Shown here: one piece after another, positions 34,875 to 48,759 of the stretch
Numbering within the stretch: the first letter of the stretch is position 1
Layout of the letters: every line of letters starts with the position of its first letter
Source: Nereocystis luetkeana
Lineage: Eukaryota > Sar > Phaeophyceae > Laminariales > Laminariaceae
Direction: 5' to 3'
Assembly (NCBI GenBank): GCA_031213475.1
Contig: JARUPZ010000027.1
Location: 2,479,001 to 2,543,000, forward strand
DNA: 64,000 nt
The notes under the pieces: model-generated
Told to the model about the DNA's origin: nothing
The model's input: the letters and a program-made list of their open reading frames with translations, nothing else
Databases searched by the model: none
Program-made: the position numbers and the translations under genes

Positions 34875-34961
34875 CTGCTCCTTTACGTCTACAGCCATCT
34901 TAGCCGCCGGCTCGAGGTACTCTTTCAAGCTCTCCATCCACGCGGAAGCGTCTCCTGCCAT
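34875..34961 (-). CDS. Possible first coding exon of a divergent minus-strand gene
   Basis: An ATG at 34961 opens a 29-codon frame (MAGDASAWMESLKEYL, then EPAAKMAVDVKEQ) that ends at a strong donor CAG|GTGAGG in phase 0. It lies about 650 bp from the RRP12 start in divergent orientation, and the sequence between is GC-rich. The encoded stretch looks like an amphipathic helix with no family match I can name. No second exon was found downstream, so this remains a candidate. Confidence 0.35.
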
Positions 34962-35610
34962 GGCTTCGAACTGGAAGCTTGCAACTTGCAAAAATACAAA
35001 TTACTGTACAGCAGGTCGCGTGGAACCGACGATGCTGTGAGCTGCGAGAACCGGGACAGGAAGCGACGGGTTGCGGAGCCGCGAAAAAAGCGGGAGAGAT
35101 GCGGAGGGAGGGAAGCGCACGGTACGGAGTGCAACGGCGGAGGCGATGAGGGTCTCTCTCTCTGAGAGAAGGGGGTGGGACCGCGCCGTGTGGGCCGTCG
35201 AAACTCGCGGAGCAGGAAAAGGCAGTACGAGGCAGTGGTGCTGATGATCCAAGCGTTTTCGTTCCCTCGATCATGCGTCTTTCTATGGACAAGCCTCCAT
35301 CCCACCGAAGAGCGAGCCCTTCCACACGTGCAAACACCTGACTCAAACCCACCTACGAGCACCGCTGTACTAGGGGCTGTAGAAGACTAGAACTCTGCCT
35401 TTTGCTCTTGTCCGGGAGATGGGTTGTCTTGTTCTCAATGCGCACCTCTAAATCTCCCCTTTTACCCACAAGATAAAAATTATCTCCACATGTGGAAACC
35501 CATGACCGCGCTATGCCAGATCCATCCATCCATCCATCCATCCATCCATTCGTTTCTACTGCCCCTTAGGTCACCACACGAGGCTCTCTTCCCTCATTCC
35601 TCTGAGGGAC
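34962..35610. promoter_or_regulatory. GC-rich intergenic region upstream of RRP12, possibly bidirectional
   Basis: A 650-bp region separates RRP12 from the candidate minus-strand exon. It includes GAGAGGGACC-type purine blocks and a (CATC)n run at 35522-35549 just upstream of the RRP12 start. No specific transcription-factor site can be supported. Confidence 0.35.
35522..35549 (+). repeat. (CATC)n microsatellite
   Basis: Seven CATC units about 60 bp upstream of the RRP12 start codon. Confidence 0.95.
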
Positions 35611-38600
35611 ATGGCCCCTGTCATCCCTGTAGCTGAGGTGTCGTTGAGTCTTGCTGCTGCCTCTCTTCAGGATTCGCAAGCGCCACAAGATGTTGACCCT
35701 TTTGCAGAGATCAAAGAGGCAGTCGAGGCAGGCGACGGAGCGGCCCAAGGACTGCTGGTCATCCTCTCGGCTCTGCGCGAGACCATCGGCGAGTGTCGGT
35801 CCACATCGCCGGCGGCAGCGGCCACCTCGGAGCCTAGCGCGACGGAATATCTGGCCGCAATTATCCCCGCTATCCAGGGTCAGGACCAATCGCACACCCC
35901 TCAGCTGCTAGCCCTTCTAGCTGCAGTGATGCCCTGCGCCCACCGCTCGCTGCTGAGGCTCAAGTTCCCCAGCATCGCGGCGGTTCTCATGGGCTTCCTC
36001 CAGGAGGGGGGCCTGGACGCCGAGGACTCGGACGCGGCCGCCGCCTCTTCCTCCGCCAACGTCCTGCAGCGCGTGCTTCGCTGCACGGGCTACCTGCTAG
36101 CAGCCCAGGAATCGAGCTCGGCGGTATGGAGCAGCCCGGGAGTGCTACGGGCGTTCCTGTCGTTGCTTCACTTCTTCGCCGACCGCCGCTCGAAGGTCAG
36201 GCGAGCGGCCCATGAATCCGTCGTTGAAATCCTCCGAGCCCAGCGCCTTCCCCCTTCCACCACCGCCGCCGATGACAGCGGGAGCAAGAAGACGAGCAGC
36301 AAGGGCCCCGCGGGACAAACCATGGAGTTCTGCCGCGCCGTGGTGACCTCCTGCACGAGCCAGGACGTTATCCGCGCGCTTCACCTGCTCCAGTTTATGC
36401 GCCTCGCCGTACCGCTCTTCCCGCCCAAGCAAGCGTCGGTGTTATGCGAGCTGACCCTGCGGCTGCTCCCGCTCGGGAGCCCACCGCTGACAGCCGCGGT
36501 GATGCAGACGCTCAGCGCCGTGGTACAGAGCCCAGCGCCGTGCCTGACGGCGCCGTTCTTGGCGAAGCTGACGGAGGAGTTGCTCTCGCTGCAGCCCAGT
36601 CGGAGCGCAGGGGCTGGCGCCGTCTCGTTCGCCCCCCTCCTGGCGAGCTGCGTCGTTCGCCTGCAGGTCAGTCGGTCCAGCACCACCAGCACCACCAGCA
36701 GTAGTGTCAAGTGTTGCAAAATTAGTCGCTGCCCAAGGGTGTCTCGTGTGTAGAGTGTACCAGGCCAGTTGTAAGTAGGGTACTGGCTGTAGCTGTGGGC
36801 TTGTGTAGAGTTGTGTCTCGTAGCGCAAACGAGTGAATCACGTGACTCAATGCACAGAGGGGTGTGGAGATGGGATGGGCGAGCAAAGTATGGGGAACGG
36901 TCGGCTCAAGGGGGGCTTGCGCTTGCTCTCCCTTTTCCTTGGAACCGGGGCCGTGGACGGAGCTCGTACATAAGTGGCGCATCACCCCGGAGCTTACGTG
37001 TTTTTTCTACTTATTTTCACGTTTTTTTTTATGCGCGCGCAGCAGCGCGAGTACCAGGTAATATTCAAGTAAAAACTCTCGGAACATCCAGCAGTCAAGA
37101 TCCAACTTTGGTGTCAATCACGTCAATCGAAGACCCAATCGCGAATCGTCGCGAGGCCCCACTCGACTACGCCTATAGCGTGAATTACCCCCCTTTCTTC
37201 AACCTCTCGCTCTTCCCTCCCCGCCCTTACCCGACCCTACCAAGGGCATGGACTCGGAAGCTTCGAAAAAGATCCTGGCACGCGCCGTGCTCGCGCTTGT
37301 CGGCTATTGCGAATCCTCCTCGGCGGTTGTCCACACGTCCTCGTGCGGCGCGATCAACCTCATGTTTCAGGCCTGCGTAGACCAGGGTATGGTAACGCAG
37401 ATGGCGGCCTCCCTGGGCCGAGGGCACGCGGCGGGTGGGCCCTTAGCCGACACCCTGTCCTCTCTCGAGACGCTCCTTCAGTACCGCTTCCAGCGGTCGT
37501 GGCCGAAGTCCCTGCCGCTCCTCGGACGGCTCTTCCTGCACCTGCGCGGCGCGTCGTACCCTCTCCTAGTCAGCGTTCTGCGAGGGCTAGGTGAGCTGCA
37601 CGACGCCCTCACGAGCGTCCCGTCCGCCGCCCTGCCAGGTGTCGCTTCCGCTATTAACGAAGCCGTGGCCTTTGCGATCGAAGGGATGGGCGCGGAACGC
37701 GTCCTAGGGGTGCTGCCGCTCGCAACCGCGGGGTCGCCGCCGATCGCCGAGGTGGGACTGGCGGACGCGCGGACATGGCTCCTTCCTCTGTTGAAGGAAC
37801 ACGCGGGGGCAGGGCCGTCACGGCTGGCTTTCTTCCAGAGCTACGTGCTGGCAACGGCGAAGGCTTGCGACACCGCCGCGAAGTCGGGCCGGCTCTCCTC
37901 GAACGAGGCCCGCACGCAACGGTTCCGAGTGGTTGAACTTTGGGGGCTCCTGCCGGGTTTCTGCGCGCGGCCGACCGACGTCGCGGACGCGTTCGGTACC
38001 CTCGCCCCGGTCCTCGCAAACGCCATGCAGGACGCGAACTACCCTGGCATCTTGCCAGAGGTGTGCGCCGGGCTGCAGGTGCTCGTTGCCGGGGTGAAGG
38101 CGCAGTCAGCTGGAGATGTTGCCGCCAAGGCCGATATGGAGAAGTTGTCTAATACCTCAACCCGCTTTTTGCCGAAACTGTTCGCGCTCGTGGACACCGG
38201 AGGGGATGGAACGGCGGCGGCTGGGGCGGCCGCTGCTACGGCTACTCCGACGGGTGGCGCGGAATCAGACGCTGCGGGGGCGGCAGCGGCGGCCAACGAG
38301 AGGGCGATGGCGGTGTGTGGAGCGGCGGCGGCGTTAGCAAGTATCGCTCCGCCGGCTTTCCTCGGGTCGCTTTTCAAGAAACTCCTGCACAAGTTGGTTC
38401 AGGCAACTGCGGCCGGAGGAGAGGGCGGCAGCGAGGGGACGGGGGCGGAGGGGAAGGCTGCTTCTCTTAAGGTGCGTGTTGGTTGCAGTTAGCGATCCTG
38501 ACGCGCTGGCTCCGTTGGCCCTCTTGATGCGCTGAGTCTAGCTTCCACCATTTTACTATTAACAGTACAACAGGCTACCAATAGTCGATTCCTTCAACTC

Positions 38601-41600
38601 TACTTACAATTATCCAATTATTTTCCAAGTAAGTTGTCCCCGAATGTTCTTAAGGTGGTTGAGATGCGTAGAAGAGTGCGTCGTGCTTCCATCTGTCAGG
38701 AGTATTGTTGATCGTGCATTGCTGAATGAACTTTTGATCAATGAGAGGTGCTTCGTTGGCAAGGGCCAACACCGGGAGTCGTTGTCGGAGGTGCTGAACG
38801 TACTTACGTACAGTAAGCGAGTTGTCCTTCCTTCGGACGTTAAAACGCTCGATGAAAGTGTGTCTTGCGTAGCGAAGAGACGAGATCACGGCGGTCTATA
38901 TTTTTTCAACGAAGAGTTCGAGTTCCGTATTAGCATGGTTTTCCTCGCCCTGGTTTATGGTGACGTCGCACATTGCGACGAGACAATACGTCCTTCCAAC
39001 TCAAACACGCCTCCCACCTTCCTTTCGCCCTCGATCTGTTCGTCTTTTCCATTTCCTTAAACTGTTGTAGCGGGCGCAAGTGCTGCTTCAGCTGGCAGCG
39101 GCGCTGGCCCCTTCACTGGACCTGGAGGCGACATCCCTGCTCTACCGCTCCGCCAAGCCGCTCGTGCTCGATGACTCAGCCCCGCAGCTACAAAAACGAG
39201 CCTACAAGGTTAGACTAGACGTGGTTGCTGCGCAAGGCAGCAAGGAAGGCGGGTTTTCTATATTCGCGCTGACGCTTCCCGCGTGTCTGCGAGCGCCGAC
39301 CGCTGAGTCCGCAATTGCGCAAGCATCCATCGCGTGTATTCCCGCATAATCAATATTTTTCAAGAATGATTTTCGGCGTTGAAACGCGCTTTCCGAATGT
39401 TGTTTCCGATACCGTCCAGACACAGATGATGTACGTATGTACAGCAGTAGTTGCTGTTTCCGATGATGATACGTCTACACTACCACTCAATCGCCCGATC
39501 GATGCCTCCATCCTTTTCCTGTTTTGTTTCCCTCACCTTTTGATGTTTGGCCCCGGTGCTCCGCCGCTTCCCAACCCACCTTCTCGCGAAGGTTCTGCTG
39601 GCTCTGTGCACGCACCGGCCCGACTTCATGGCCTCCCCCGAAAACCTCCCGCACGTCCTGGAGTTGTTCACCTCCTCCCTCCTCACGTGCCACGTCTCGG
39701 CGAGGGTAATGCGGCTGCAGTGCCTCTCGCGGCTAGCCGTCTCCTTCACCCCCGGAAACGATGCCCAGGCGCAGTTCCTCCCGGCCGCAACCCTTGAGGT
39801 GGTCCTCTGCACGAAGGACTCGAACGGAAGGACGCGGGAGCTAGCCTACAGCGTGCTCGTCCTCCTTGCCATCGCCCGCGGGAACCCGGCGGACACCCTC
39901 AAAACAGTAGTCGGTGGGCTGGCAGCGTCTACTCCGCACGCGCGCTCCGCTGCGGTGTTAGCCCTAGGACACCTTCAGCTTGAGTTCGGCCACTTCAGGA
40001 GCGAAAAATGGGATGCCAGGGTAGCGGGTATGGTGCCAGAGCTTACCTGCACGATGCTGATGCTGCTGAAGGAGCCTTCCCGGGAGGTGGTTAAGGCTGT
40101 CCTGGGGTGGCTGAGGGTAGGGGTGGGCGGTGCGGACCGGGAGCTGTTGAGGCCCATGGTTCCAGACATCGTGAGTGGAGTGATGTCGGGTACTACTCCG
40201 AGGCATAAGGTGAGGGCGTCGTGGAATCGAATTTGTTGGTTTTGACTTTTTTTTTGCGTCAGGTGTTTCACGGGTGTCTCAAATGTGTGTTGCGACGGCG
40301 TTGGCGGAAAGGAGAGACAACTTTGCAGGGTGTCACCGCCTCTTTCTCTTACTAGATAACGGAGGGGCATTTTGCGCAATGCGTGCGTGTGCCTGCAACG
40401 TTGTTGATGATGGTACTCCCCACATCTCTCATGACGTGGTGCCTTGTCTGCCTGTTTGCTGGCTCTTCGATTTTGGGTGCTTGCTGCGGTTGGGGTCGGT
40501 GAAAAAGCAGTTCACCCGCCGTTTCCTCGCCACCCCGGTGCATGCACCCCTTGAGTAAAATATGGACGAGCAGCATGTACCTCGTCGTGAATCAGCCTTT
40601 CGCGTGTACCCCTTCGGTGCGTGTACCCCTTTCTGTGCGTGTACCCCTTTCTGTGCGTGTACCCCTTTCTGTCCGTATGTTTCCGTCATCAGGATCACTT
40701 CCGTGCAAAGATTCGCATCGTGCTCTCGAAGCTTTGCCGCAAGTTCGGCTTCGAGGAGATCAAGAGGCTCATGCCGGAGCAAGACAAAAAGCTTGTCGCG
40801 CATATGCAGACCACCGCCGAGCGAGAAATCAAAGCGAAGAAGGCGCGGCTGTCTGGTCGAGGCGTTGAAGACAGCGGCGCGGTTCGCCACGGAAGCAAGG
40901 GGGGCACCGGTGGCCCCGGCGAGGCCGGGATTTCGAAAGCGCTGCGGACCTTCGACGCCATTATGGAGGGTGAGTTTTTGCCGAATTACTTTTTTTCGGG
41001 CGAAATGCGAGTTTCATTTTGACGGCGCCAAAAAATAGGGACCCACCCCTATCTAAATATGTACTGTATGCACTGTATTGGATGTAGCGGCTATGATGAA
41101 ACCGTTTTGCCCCTGAATTTGATGTACGTACGCCGACCGAGATTCATATTTGCGATTCTCTAACGTGTACAATTCAACCAACACACTGCCACACAAGTTG
41201 ACGACAGTTGATGGCATCCTGCGACGCGAGTTCCTAGCGACAGCTATACTCTCTCTTCAAGGGTTCTATTTTGTTGTATTTAATCTCGTGCGGTTTTGAT
41301 GCACCCACCCATACCTTGTCTTGGTTGATGACTTGTCGCCGTCCTGAGGCGGATAGTTGAGCCACGTGGCGCAACCATGACGCAGCCATTTCATGAATAG
41401 GAGGGCAATGTGGGGCACTTGCGGAAAGCTTCCCGGGGGGGCTTTTAGTCGGTTGCCGCCGATTGCGTTCGTGTACTTTTCGGAGCGCGTGATGTCGGAC
41501 CAAGCACTGAGCGCTGTTAGCCATGCCCAAGCACCGGCCCGAAATTTGTCGCAACCCACAAAATACTATTAATAGTCGCGACGTGGAAAGCTACAATATC

Positions 41601-42878
41601 GCCGCGTCTTCCTTCATGAACATTTCACTTCACGCTCTTGTGTCCGTACGTATATATAGTAGGGGAGAAAACAGACAACATTTACCTATACGTACGTACA
41701 AAATAAGGCCTCTCGTACTGAAACCAGGGGAATCGTCTTGTCCACTCCCGCCGGAAAAAAACTTTGAGCGCCCACCACGCGCTCCATAGTGCACGTATGG
41801 CGCCGACACCTCGACCAATGTGTCCGGCCGAGTACTTACTGTTTTTCCCGAAAGTGCTCGTACGAAGGGAAAAGTTGGCAAAAGTGCGAAAATTTGACAA
41901 ACATACGTATACATATTATATAGATATAGATATAGCTCACGTCCTCTTTTCCACGCATAAAATTAACAAGTGACATGAACGCAACACACGTTTTTGTTTA
42001 TTTTGTCAGATTCGGATGCCGAGGACGGGTGGGACTCGGAGGACGAAGGCCCGAGCCTCTCCCGTGCCGACCGCAAGGAAAGCTCCTCGAAGCCTACCGC
42101 CGCCGGCGGCAGGCGCGGCCGGAGTAGCGGAGAGGACATGATGGTTCGGGAGAGGGGCGAGGACGGGACGAGCGTGGTGGACTTGCTGGATTCTTCCATG
42201 GTCCGTAACATGCGGGTTTCCAACGGAAATCGCGGCGGCGGGTCCGGGGGTAACGATGACGACGACTCGGACGGCGACGACGACGAGGAACCGGCGCTAG
42301 GCTTACGCGACGGAAAGTTTGTGATACCGGGGGGTAGCGACGATGATGACAGCGATGACGGGGGGGGGCGGAGAGGGAAGCGCGCGCGGGAGAAGGGCGC
42401 GGACAGCGACGGGGATGGAGACAGCGAATACAATGTCGACACCGGCAAGGACGAAGCCGGGTTCGCGCACATGCCCGGACGGAGGGCACGAGCGGCGGCA
42501 GACGAGGCCGGCGCGGGTACATCTAAAGGTGCCCAGGGGAGAGCAGTCCCTGGGGGGGGTCGCGGAAGAGGGGGCGCGGCTGGACGCGGCGACGCCGGTG
42601 GCCGCGGTGGCGGCCGAGGGGGCGGTGCCGATAAGAGGCAGAAGGTTAGGGCGGTCAGGGGTACCGCCACGGGGGCGGAGTTCCGGTCGAAGAAGGCGGG
42701 CGGGGACGTGAAGAGGAAGGGTGCTACTCTGGAGCCTTACGCGTACATTCCGTTGGATGGGCGTACTTTGACGGGAAGGAAGGCGGGAAACACCGCGCTT
42801 AAGCAGTACGACGCGGTGGTAGGAGGGGGGCGCGGGGCTAAAAAGGGCTCTCAACAGCGAAGGCGGGGGAAGCCGTAG
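35611..42878 (+). CDS. RRP12: RRP12-like ribosome biogenesis protein (HEAT-repeat, NUC173 family), six exons
   Basis: RRP12 is a nucleolar HEAT-repeat protein needed for maturation and nuclear export of pre-ribosomal subunits. Exons are 35611-36666, 37245-38471, 39071-39208, 39592-40209, 40693-40969 and 42010-42878. The first four junctions are phase 0 and the last is phase 1. All are GT-AG with pyrimidine-rich acceptors. The product is about 1394 residues, slightly longer than yeast Rrp12 (about 1228). Exon 3 (LDDSAPQLQKRAYK) joins exon 4 (VLLALCTHRPDF), the conserved QKKAYK region. Exon 5 starts DHFRAKIRIVLSKLCRKFGFE, the hallmark segment. The C-terminus is a disordered acidic and Arg/Gly-rich tail ending in EPYAYIPLDGRTLTGRKAG, typical of the family. 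The N-terminus aligns loosely with yeast, so a small upstream exon is possible. The first intron carries a TACCAGGTA at 37052. Confidence 0.93.
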
Positions 42879-44489
42879 TTAGCGGCGGCGGGTTCGTTGC
42901 CCCTATGCACCCCCCTCGTTTGGGCTTTTACGTTTCGGTCTGGGGTTTCGAGTGTTTTCGGCTTCGGGGAGGAGGGGGGAGGGTGTTGTTGCGCTTTGGT
43001 GGGAGGGCGTTAAGATGGAGGTGAAAGGGGTGTTCGATTGACACTTAAATGAGACGGCTGTTCGGTCGATAGGAGCGGAGCGACATCAATATAGTGCGCG
43101 AAATTATGTTCCTGGTTTTTAGTTTTCGAAGTGTTGCCCTGGACGTCGTACCTTTCGTTTAGTTTGTTTATTAAGTTCAATAAATCCTTGCTGCAAGTAC
43201 TCGTACACTTGGTATCTACGTATCGAATTAAGACACTTTCGAACTAGGGAACAAAGCGGTTAGTCTAGTCGGCGAAGCTTTAACGTTGCGGCAACGCTGG
43301 GCAACTTATTACGATAGACGGGTGGGGGTATCGAAGCTTGACTTTGGTTTCGATTAATCCTCACTTCCGCGAATATCGCACATGTGAGTCAATTGCAGAC
43401 AGTCGAAGTCAGCGAACGCTTTCGCGTACTCGAATTCATCTTATCAGTAGTATCCTGATCCGTGTGCGGTTCGGTGTTGACTTGCAACGGCACGTATGGA
43501 CCTTGCGACTATCATTAGTGTGTGACAAGTGTTGCGCACGCTTTCTGTGGCGAATGAGTCGCCGTCGCTCTATGGTCTTACCGTTTTGAGTAAAACAGTT
43601 CGCTCATCGTTTTCGGTATTTCGGTACTTCGTGTGTTTCCCAACTTCCCCTTTTTTTTTGCATCGAATCTCGCGAAATCGTAGAGAGCGTTGAGAACTGC
43701 GAAAATGGGAATTGCCAAAGAAATGCACCGGGTGCTTATACAGCAGTATCCAGGTACTAAGCTCTAGGGTAAACGAGTCAAAAGCAAGAAAGAAAAGAAA
43801 CTACAATCCGAGGAAAAATGATCATTCCCCCTGATTTTCTGACCGGCCTTCTGATACGATACAATACTGGTAGCTTTTACGCCGCCGTCGTAAGGCGGGA
43901 AATGTAACTTCAGGGCATTTTTACAGTCCTTATTATTGGTCGGAGAGGATTTTTTTGTAGTCTGCGGTTCGAAAAGAGAACGTATCGAAACTACGCAGCA
44001 GCCAGCCGCGTTTTTGGCCCATTTTGGCTCCGAGTTGGGATCAGGGTTAGGGTTTAGAGATTGGGTTGGATCTACGCCCGTGCCTTTACCCCACTAGAAA
44101 GTGCTTTCTTAGCCCGTATGTACATGCAGTCGTGGAATAGTGAACAGCCCGACCCCTGCTATTTATAGATCAAACTCGTGTCATTGTAAATATACCTCCT
44201 CTTATGCGCCCACATCCCGCGACAATACTGCGGCAGGCACAAACTTGTATGGCTATGTTGTGCGGAGGCAGGTTAAGGTCAAATCTCTTCATTGCTGCAT
44301 AGTTACTCCGCTCACCCCACACCCCCCCATTGTGTTTCCAGTTGTTTTTTTTTCGGGTGGCTTGACCAGTGCCTCAGTAGGGGTGGTGCCTACGTATGTT
44401 CTGACCTCATACGAGCTCAATAACTCAACCGAGTCATGCCTTCGATTTTTTTTTTCGAGCAACGCGACCAACATTTCTATGTGCAATTG
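42879..44489. other. 3' flank of RRP12 and intergenic sequence
   Basis: An AATAAA at 43179-43184, about 300 bp past the stop, may be a polyadenylation signal. After that no gene is seen. Confidence 0.45.
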
Positions 44490-44590
44490 CGGGGGACCAT
44501 AGTATATAGGACCAAATGTGGTCGGTAAAAATAGGGAAATATACGTGTAGGTTTCTGTCCACCGTAGGTCCTATTTACTATGGCCCCCCG
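44490..44590. mobile_element. MITE family B, copy 2
   Basis: 101 bp, beginning CGGGGGACCATAGTATATAG and ending TATTTACTATGGCCCCCCG. It has an uninterrupted TA at 44572-44573, where copy 3 has TACCAGGTA. Confidence 0.85.
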
Positions 44591-47500
44591 CAATAGTGAA
44601 AGCCCTATAACAAATTTACTGCCATGTAGTAAAACTTTTACACATACTAAACGGTATACTAATACCTGGTAGTTGTTTTCTCGGGGAGCTCAACCGGTCA
44701 GAAAAAAATAAACCAAAACGGCAACCCCCATCATGGGAAGAGTCGACTCCCTCCGGCATTTTTTTTGTGTCGGCAATGGAATGGTCAGTCGCCCTCTGTC
44801 GGGTTTATCTATCACCGAGCAGCACGGTCGCCTGTCTATGCTTTACAGGGGTATTAGGGGCTAGGGCCGATAGCGCTGTCATCTGAGACACGCAAGACAT
44901 ACTTCGAAGTACCAATATGCTTTATGGGCTACGGTATAACGGTGCTGCCTTTCTTTGAAGACCGTATCACCGGTATACTTGCAGCTTCAGATGACTCTTA
45001 TTTAACTACGAATGTGCCAATATGCAATACAGAGGGGACGATGATGTCTCCTCGGGTTTTTATTTAATGAAGCCTCTGCACGATAACAATTATTCGTACT
45101 TAGGGATGTAAATGTTTGTATGTGCTGTATGTGCGTATCATGCGCAACAGTTTGTTGTATACTTGACGGACGGAACTGTAAACCATATCCCCGGCTGCTT
45201 GTGATGGTGATATAGATAAAAAGAGCCACAACGACGACGACGGTCAGCCGTGCTACCGTTTGATACAACTGCTTGTGGTAATTGTTTCACTGTAGATTGT
45301 CTAACGCGTTTCTACTGCTGCTGAAAAAATGAAAAAATGGTCCAACTCTGACTCAAGATGAAGATATATTAACAAGTATTATTGTAGTTTGCCCCCGAAA
45401 CATTTGGTTGCAGTTGCAAAGGAACGCAGACACAACTACTCTTGTATATACCAGGTACCAGGTACTTTGGTAGCACACACTGCATACGCCCAGTATCATC
45501 GCTGCCGCCACCTCTTTGTGTTCTGCTTTTCTAGGATCGATCGCCCTGACGACGGAGACACAAAGAGGCCTTCATATCGTGATTCCTGACATCTAAACTC
45601 GTATATACCCTGGTACACAACAACACTACTAGTGGTGAGTGTCTCACATATATCCTGATGGCGCTGTACTTGTATGGGTATAACGTGCTTTGTGTCATAC
45701 GGGCGCACGACTTTAGCATCTAGCTGCTCTCGTCGTGCCGCGGTAACGGATATTCGATGCCCTGCTGCTGCACATGCACGCCCGCCTGCATACAGAGACG
45801 GTGCGTTCTCCACCAGGCTCGCACACCAACGCACCGCACACCAACGCCCCACCCCGCCACCCTTGCCAGATGTATCTAGCCACCCCGTACCCCGCGCCTC
45901 ACGCCGAGTGAAAAAGGACCGAGAAATCGAGACATCGAGATCGAGACGCAGGTACAGCAGCAGTTGTGGCAGCCCGCGGTGGAGCAACAATGATACCGCT
46001 GCTACAGTATGCACACAACTCACAATAGTTAACGGGAAGCGGTAAGTGACAATACGTCACCTGTAATATACGTACCCGGTAGAGCAGTACCGGTCACGGT
46101 AGCCGGTAATGCCTGGTACCAAAAGCCCGTACGAAAGCTTTTCACGTTTCGCGACACTGCAAACTGTAAACACGATGTTTGCCCCCGACAAGCGACAAGT
46201 GGGTGTAGGTAAAAATAATGGGGTAAATTTAAGTGACGCCTGCCGTACATAAAAGTTAAAAGTCAATACCTCATGCTCCAGCAAAAAGCCGAGGGGGTCT
46301 GACATGAGCTGGATACTACAAGCATATCGTTCATTGGCTAGCGCTTAATTAACGATTGGCTTGTGTTTTCGTCGATTGCTCACCTGGAAGTAGGTGACCC
46401 GACTGCCTGACTGACACCGTTGGCCGTTTTGGCGTTTGCCGACCTGATAGGGACAGCCTGGGTTTCGCCCGTTCGTGCGTGACGTCTACTGTGGCTCTGC
46501 TACTACTGTAGCTACTTTCTCCTTTGCTTAGCAATCAGGAAAAGGAAAAAAGTAGATGGGGCCATCACCAAAACAACACTAAAGCCCCCAACTTCAATCT
46601 TGAGCCATGCGCAGATAAAGTTTATGCTTAACTCAATACCTGTAGTCCTGCTGTGCCTATCCTTAGACCCTTTCCGCCCCAAAAGGCCTACTTTATACAC
46701 TTGACACTTACTTACCACCACGCATTTTATACCACCACGTATGATACGAGCACGTTTATCGCACCTCCATTTATTTACTGTACGCCCCCCACTTCTGCCA
46801 TCACAAGCGCGCGCAAGGCGTCCGAAAACCAATAACCGTTTTGCGTGTGATAGGAGATTGCTGCCGAGGAGGCAAGTTTTCGCCATCTGCCATGCCCGCC
46901 TTTTCGTCATTTGTTCGTATTCCTGCGTGCAACCTTTTCCTTCCCACGCCCCAACGAGGCCCGATAGTGCCATCATCACGGATGTTCTCTTCTTATTCTC
47001 CCCTCGTCCTTCCTACAGCAGTATCAGTAACCCACTCCTAGTTTCCCCCCCAGCGCTCCCTATTATCATAACGATCACACTGAATTAACCGTGTTGCTAG
47101 GAACCCCTTCCGCCCACGCGTTATATGGGCACCCGAGTACCCTTTTTCAATGTTAATATGCTCTTTTTTTGCTGCAACATCAACCATCAGGGGCAAACCA
47201 TCCGTACGCACCGCGGGTGGTCACAGTGGTCAAGAGCACCCTCTCCAATGTGATTGCAACCCGACATCTTAGATACATCCGCCCTCTGCCGTGCTGACGG
47301 GCCCCCTTGGTGCCGGCAATAGATGCATGTTCCCATGGACCCATTAGGCCGTGCCTATAGTACCTACGGTACCGGTCAGGGTGATAATCGTCCACTTTCC
47401 CAAATAAATGTTAGACGGCGGATTTGTACAAGGAATTTTCGTTCACCCGAGGTGAGATGGCTGGGACGCGCTGGGACAGGAATCGGTGGAGGGTGCACAA

Positions 47501-48009
47501 TATCGGGACCACTTGCTTGCCTAATGCGCTCTACATACACCCTGATACTCTCCACATATGTCATCTTGACACTCTTCGCATCAAAATAACTCGCTATTGT
47601 CTTCACTGACTGTCTGTACGTTAACAAAGGCCCCCCTTTTTTTACTGCGCCCGGGTGCTGTAGGCCACGTTTTTTTCGAAAGTAAAACCTCTCGTTGGTT
47701 GGATTGTATTCAGAGTGGGACATTTCTTGCAGCAAACTCTGCAGCAGTACGAGGTATATGTATAGTAGTGTTGTAGTAGTGAAAAGCTTGGCCGCAGCAC
47801 AGACTGCCGCAGAAAGTATAGCTGTGTGTGCTGAGGGATCCGACTGGCGCTATATGCACAACACACGTACTGCTACTACTCGTATAGTGTGCATAGAGTG
47901 CAGCACTAGTGTCACCCCTGTCCTGATAATCCGTTTCTATGGTGTCGCGAAGCCGTCAATTGCCGTGCGCATGGAAATATAGCTATTAATAGCGTAATGT
48001 TGTAATGTT
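44591..48009. other. Long stretch without a supported gene
   Basis: TACCWGGTA copies lie at 44663, 45449 and 45456, and TACTTCGAAGTA at 44900-44911. Open frames at 45496-46045 overlap on both strands and show no family features. Confidence 0.35.
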
Positions 48010-48420
48010 TGGCATGAAACAGAGGTATCGTATGCTCAAAGGTTGTCGAGGGGGGCGGGGGCGGGGTAGCGATGAGCGAAGGCCATATGGACTAAGTATG
48101 AAATGTAACCATACGATGCGTGTGCTCATGTAAGGTTTCCAGTGAGGGACAACCAAGAGGCCAGAAGAAACAGGAAGAGGGAGAATGCCATACTAACTCA
48201 CCCACGGCGTGGCTAGCGCCATGTTTCACATGAAACGGAGGTATTATATTCTGAAAGATTATCGACGTAGGGGGGCTATAGGGAGCGGAGACCGTATGGA
48301 TTGAGTATGAACTGTCGCCATGCGTGTGCCCATATTATATTATTGCCAATGAGGGATAACCAAGAGGCCAGAAAAAACAGGAAGGGGAATGATGGCTGAC
48401 CCACACACCCACGGCGTGGG
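48010..48420 (+). repeat. Tandem duplication of about 210 bp
   Basis: Two diverged units begin CATGAAACAGAGGTATCGTAT and CATGAAACGGAGGTATTATAT. Both contain GAGGGA-AACCAAGAGGCCAG and end in CCCACGGCGTGG. Confidence 0.75.
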
Positions 48421-48759
48421 GATGAAGCCTTGGTGCGGCCTAAGTTGTAAGTTTTGAGCGAAGACGAGCGTGGAATACGGTAAGGGAGGGGGGAGACAGA
48501 GGGCTACACGTGAAGCAGTTGAAAAACGAACCTACTTAGACTTTTCTTGTACAGTAGGTTCCCTTCTTTGGTTTCACTTGATTTTGTTCTTCTTGGTTCG
48601 AATGTGTGCTTGTTCGGCAGCACTTCTTTCTGTGCCTTTTACGTACAAGAAATCGAAGTCAAAGCTTTTGTACACATCGTCGGATGGTAACCATGACAAT
48701 ATAAATTATTAATGTAAGTACTCTAGTAAACGTACTGCAACGATTACATCCGCGGCCGC

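Noticed and set aside
45496-46045. Overlapping long frames on both strands
   Set aside because: Neither shows splice-supported structure or a protein motif; their coincidence on both strands reflects local GC content.
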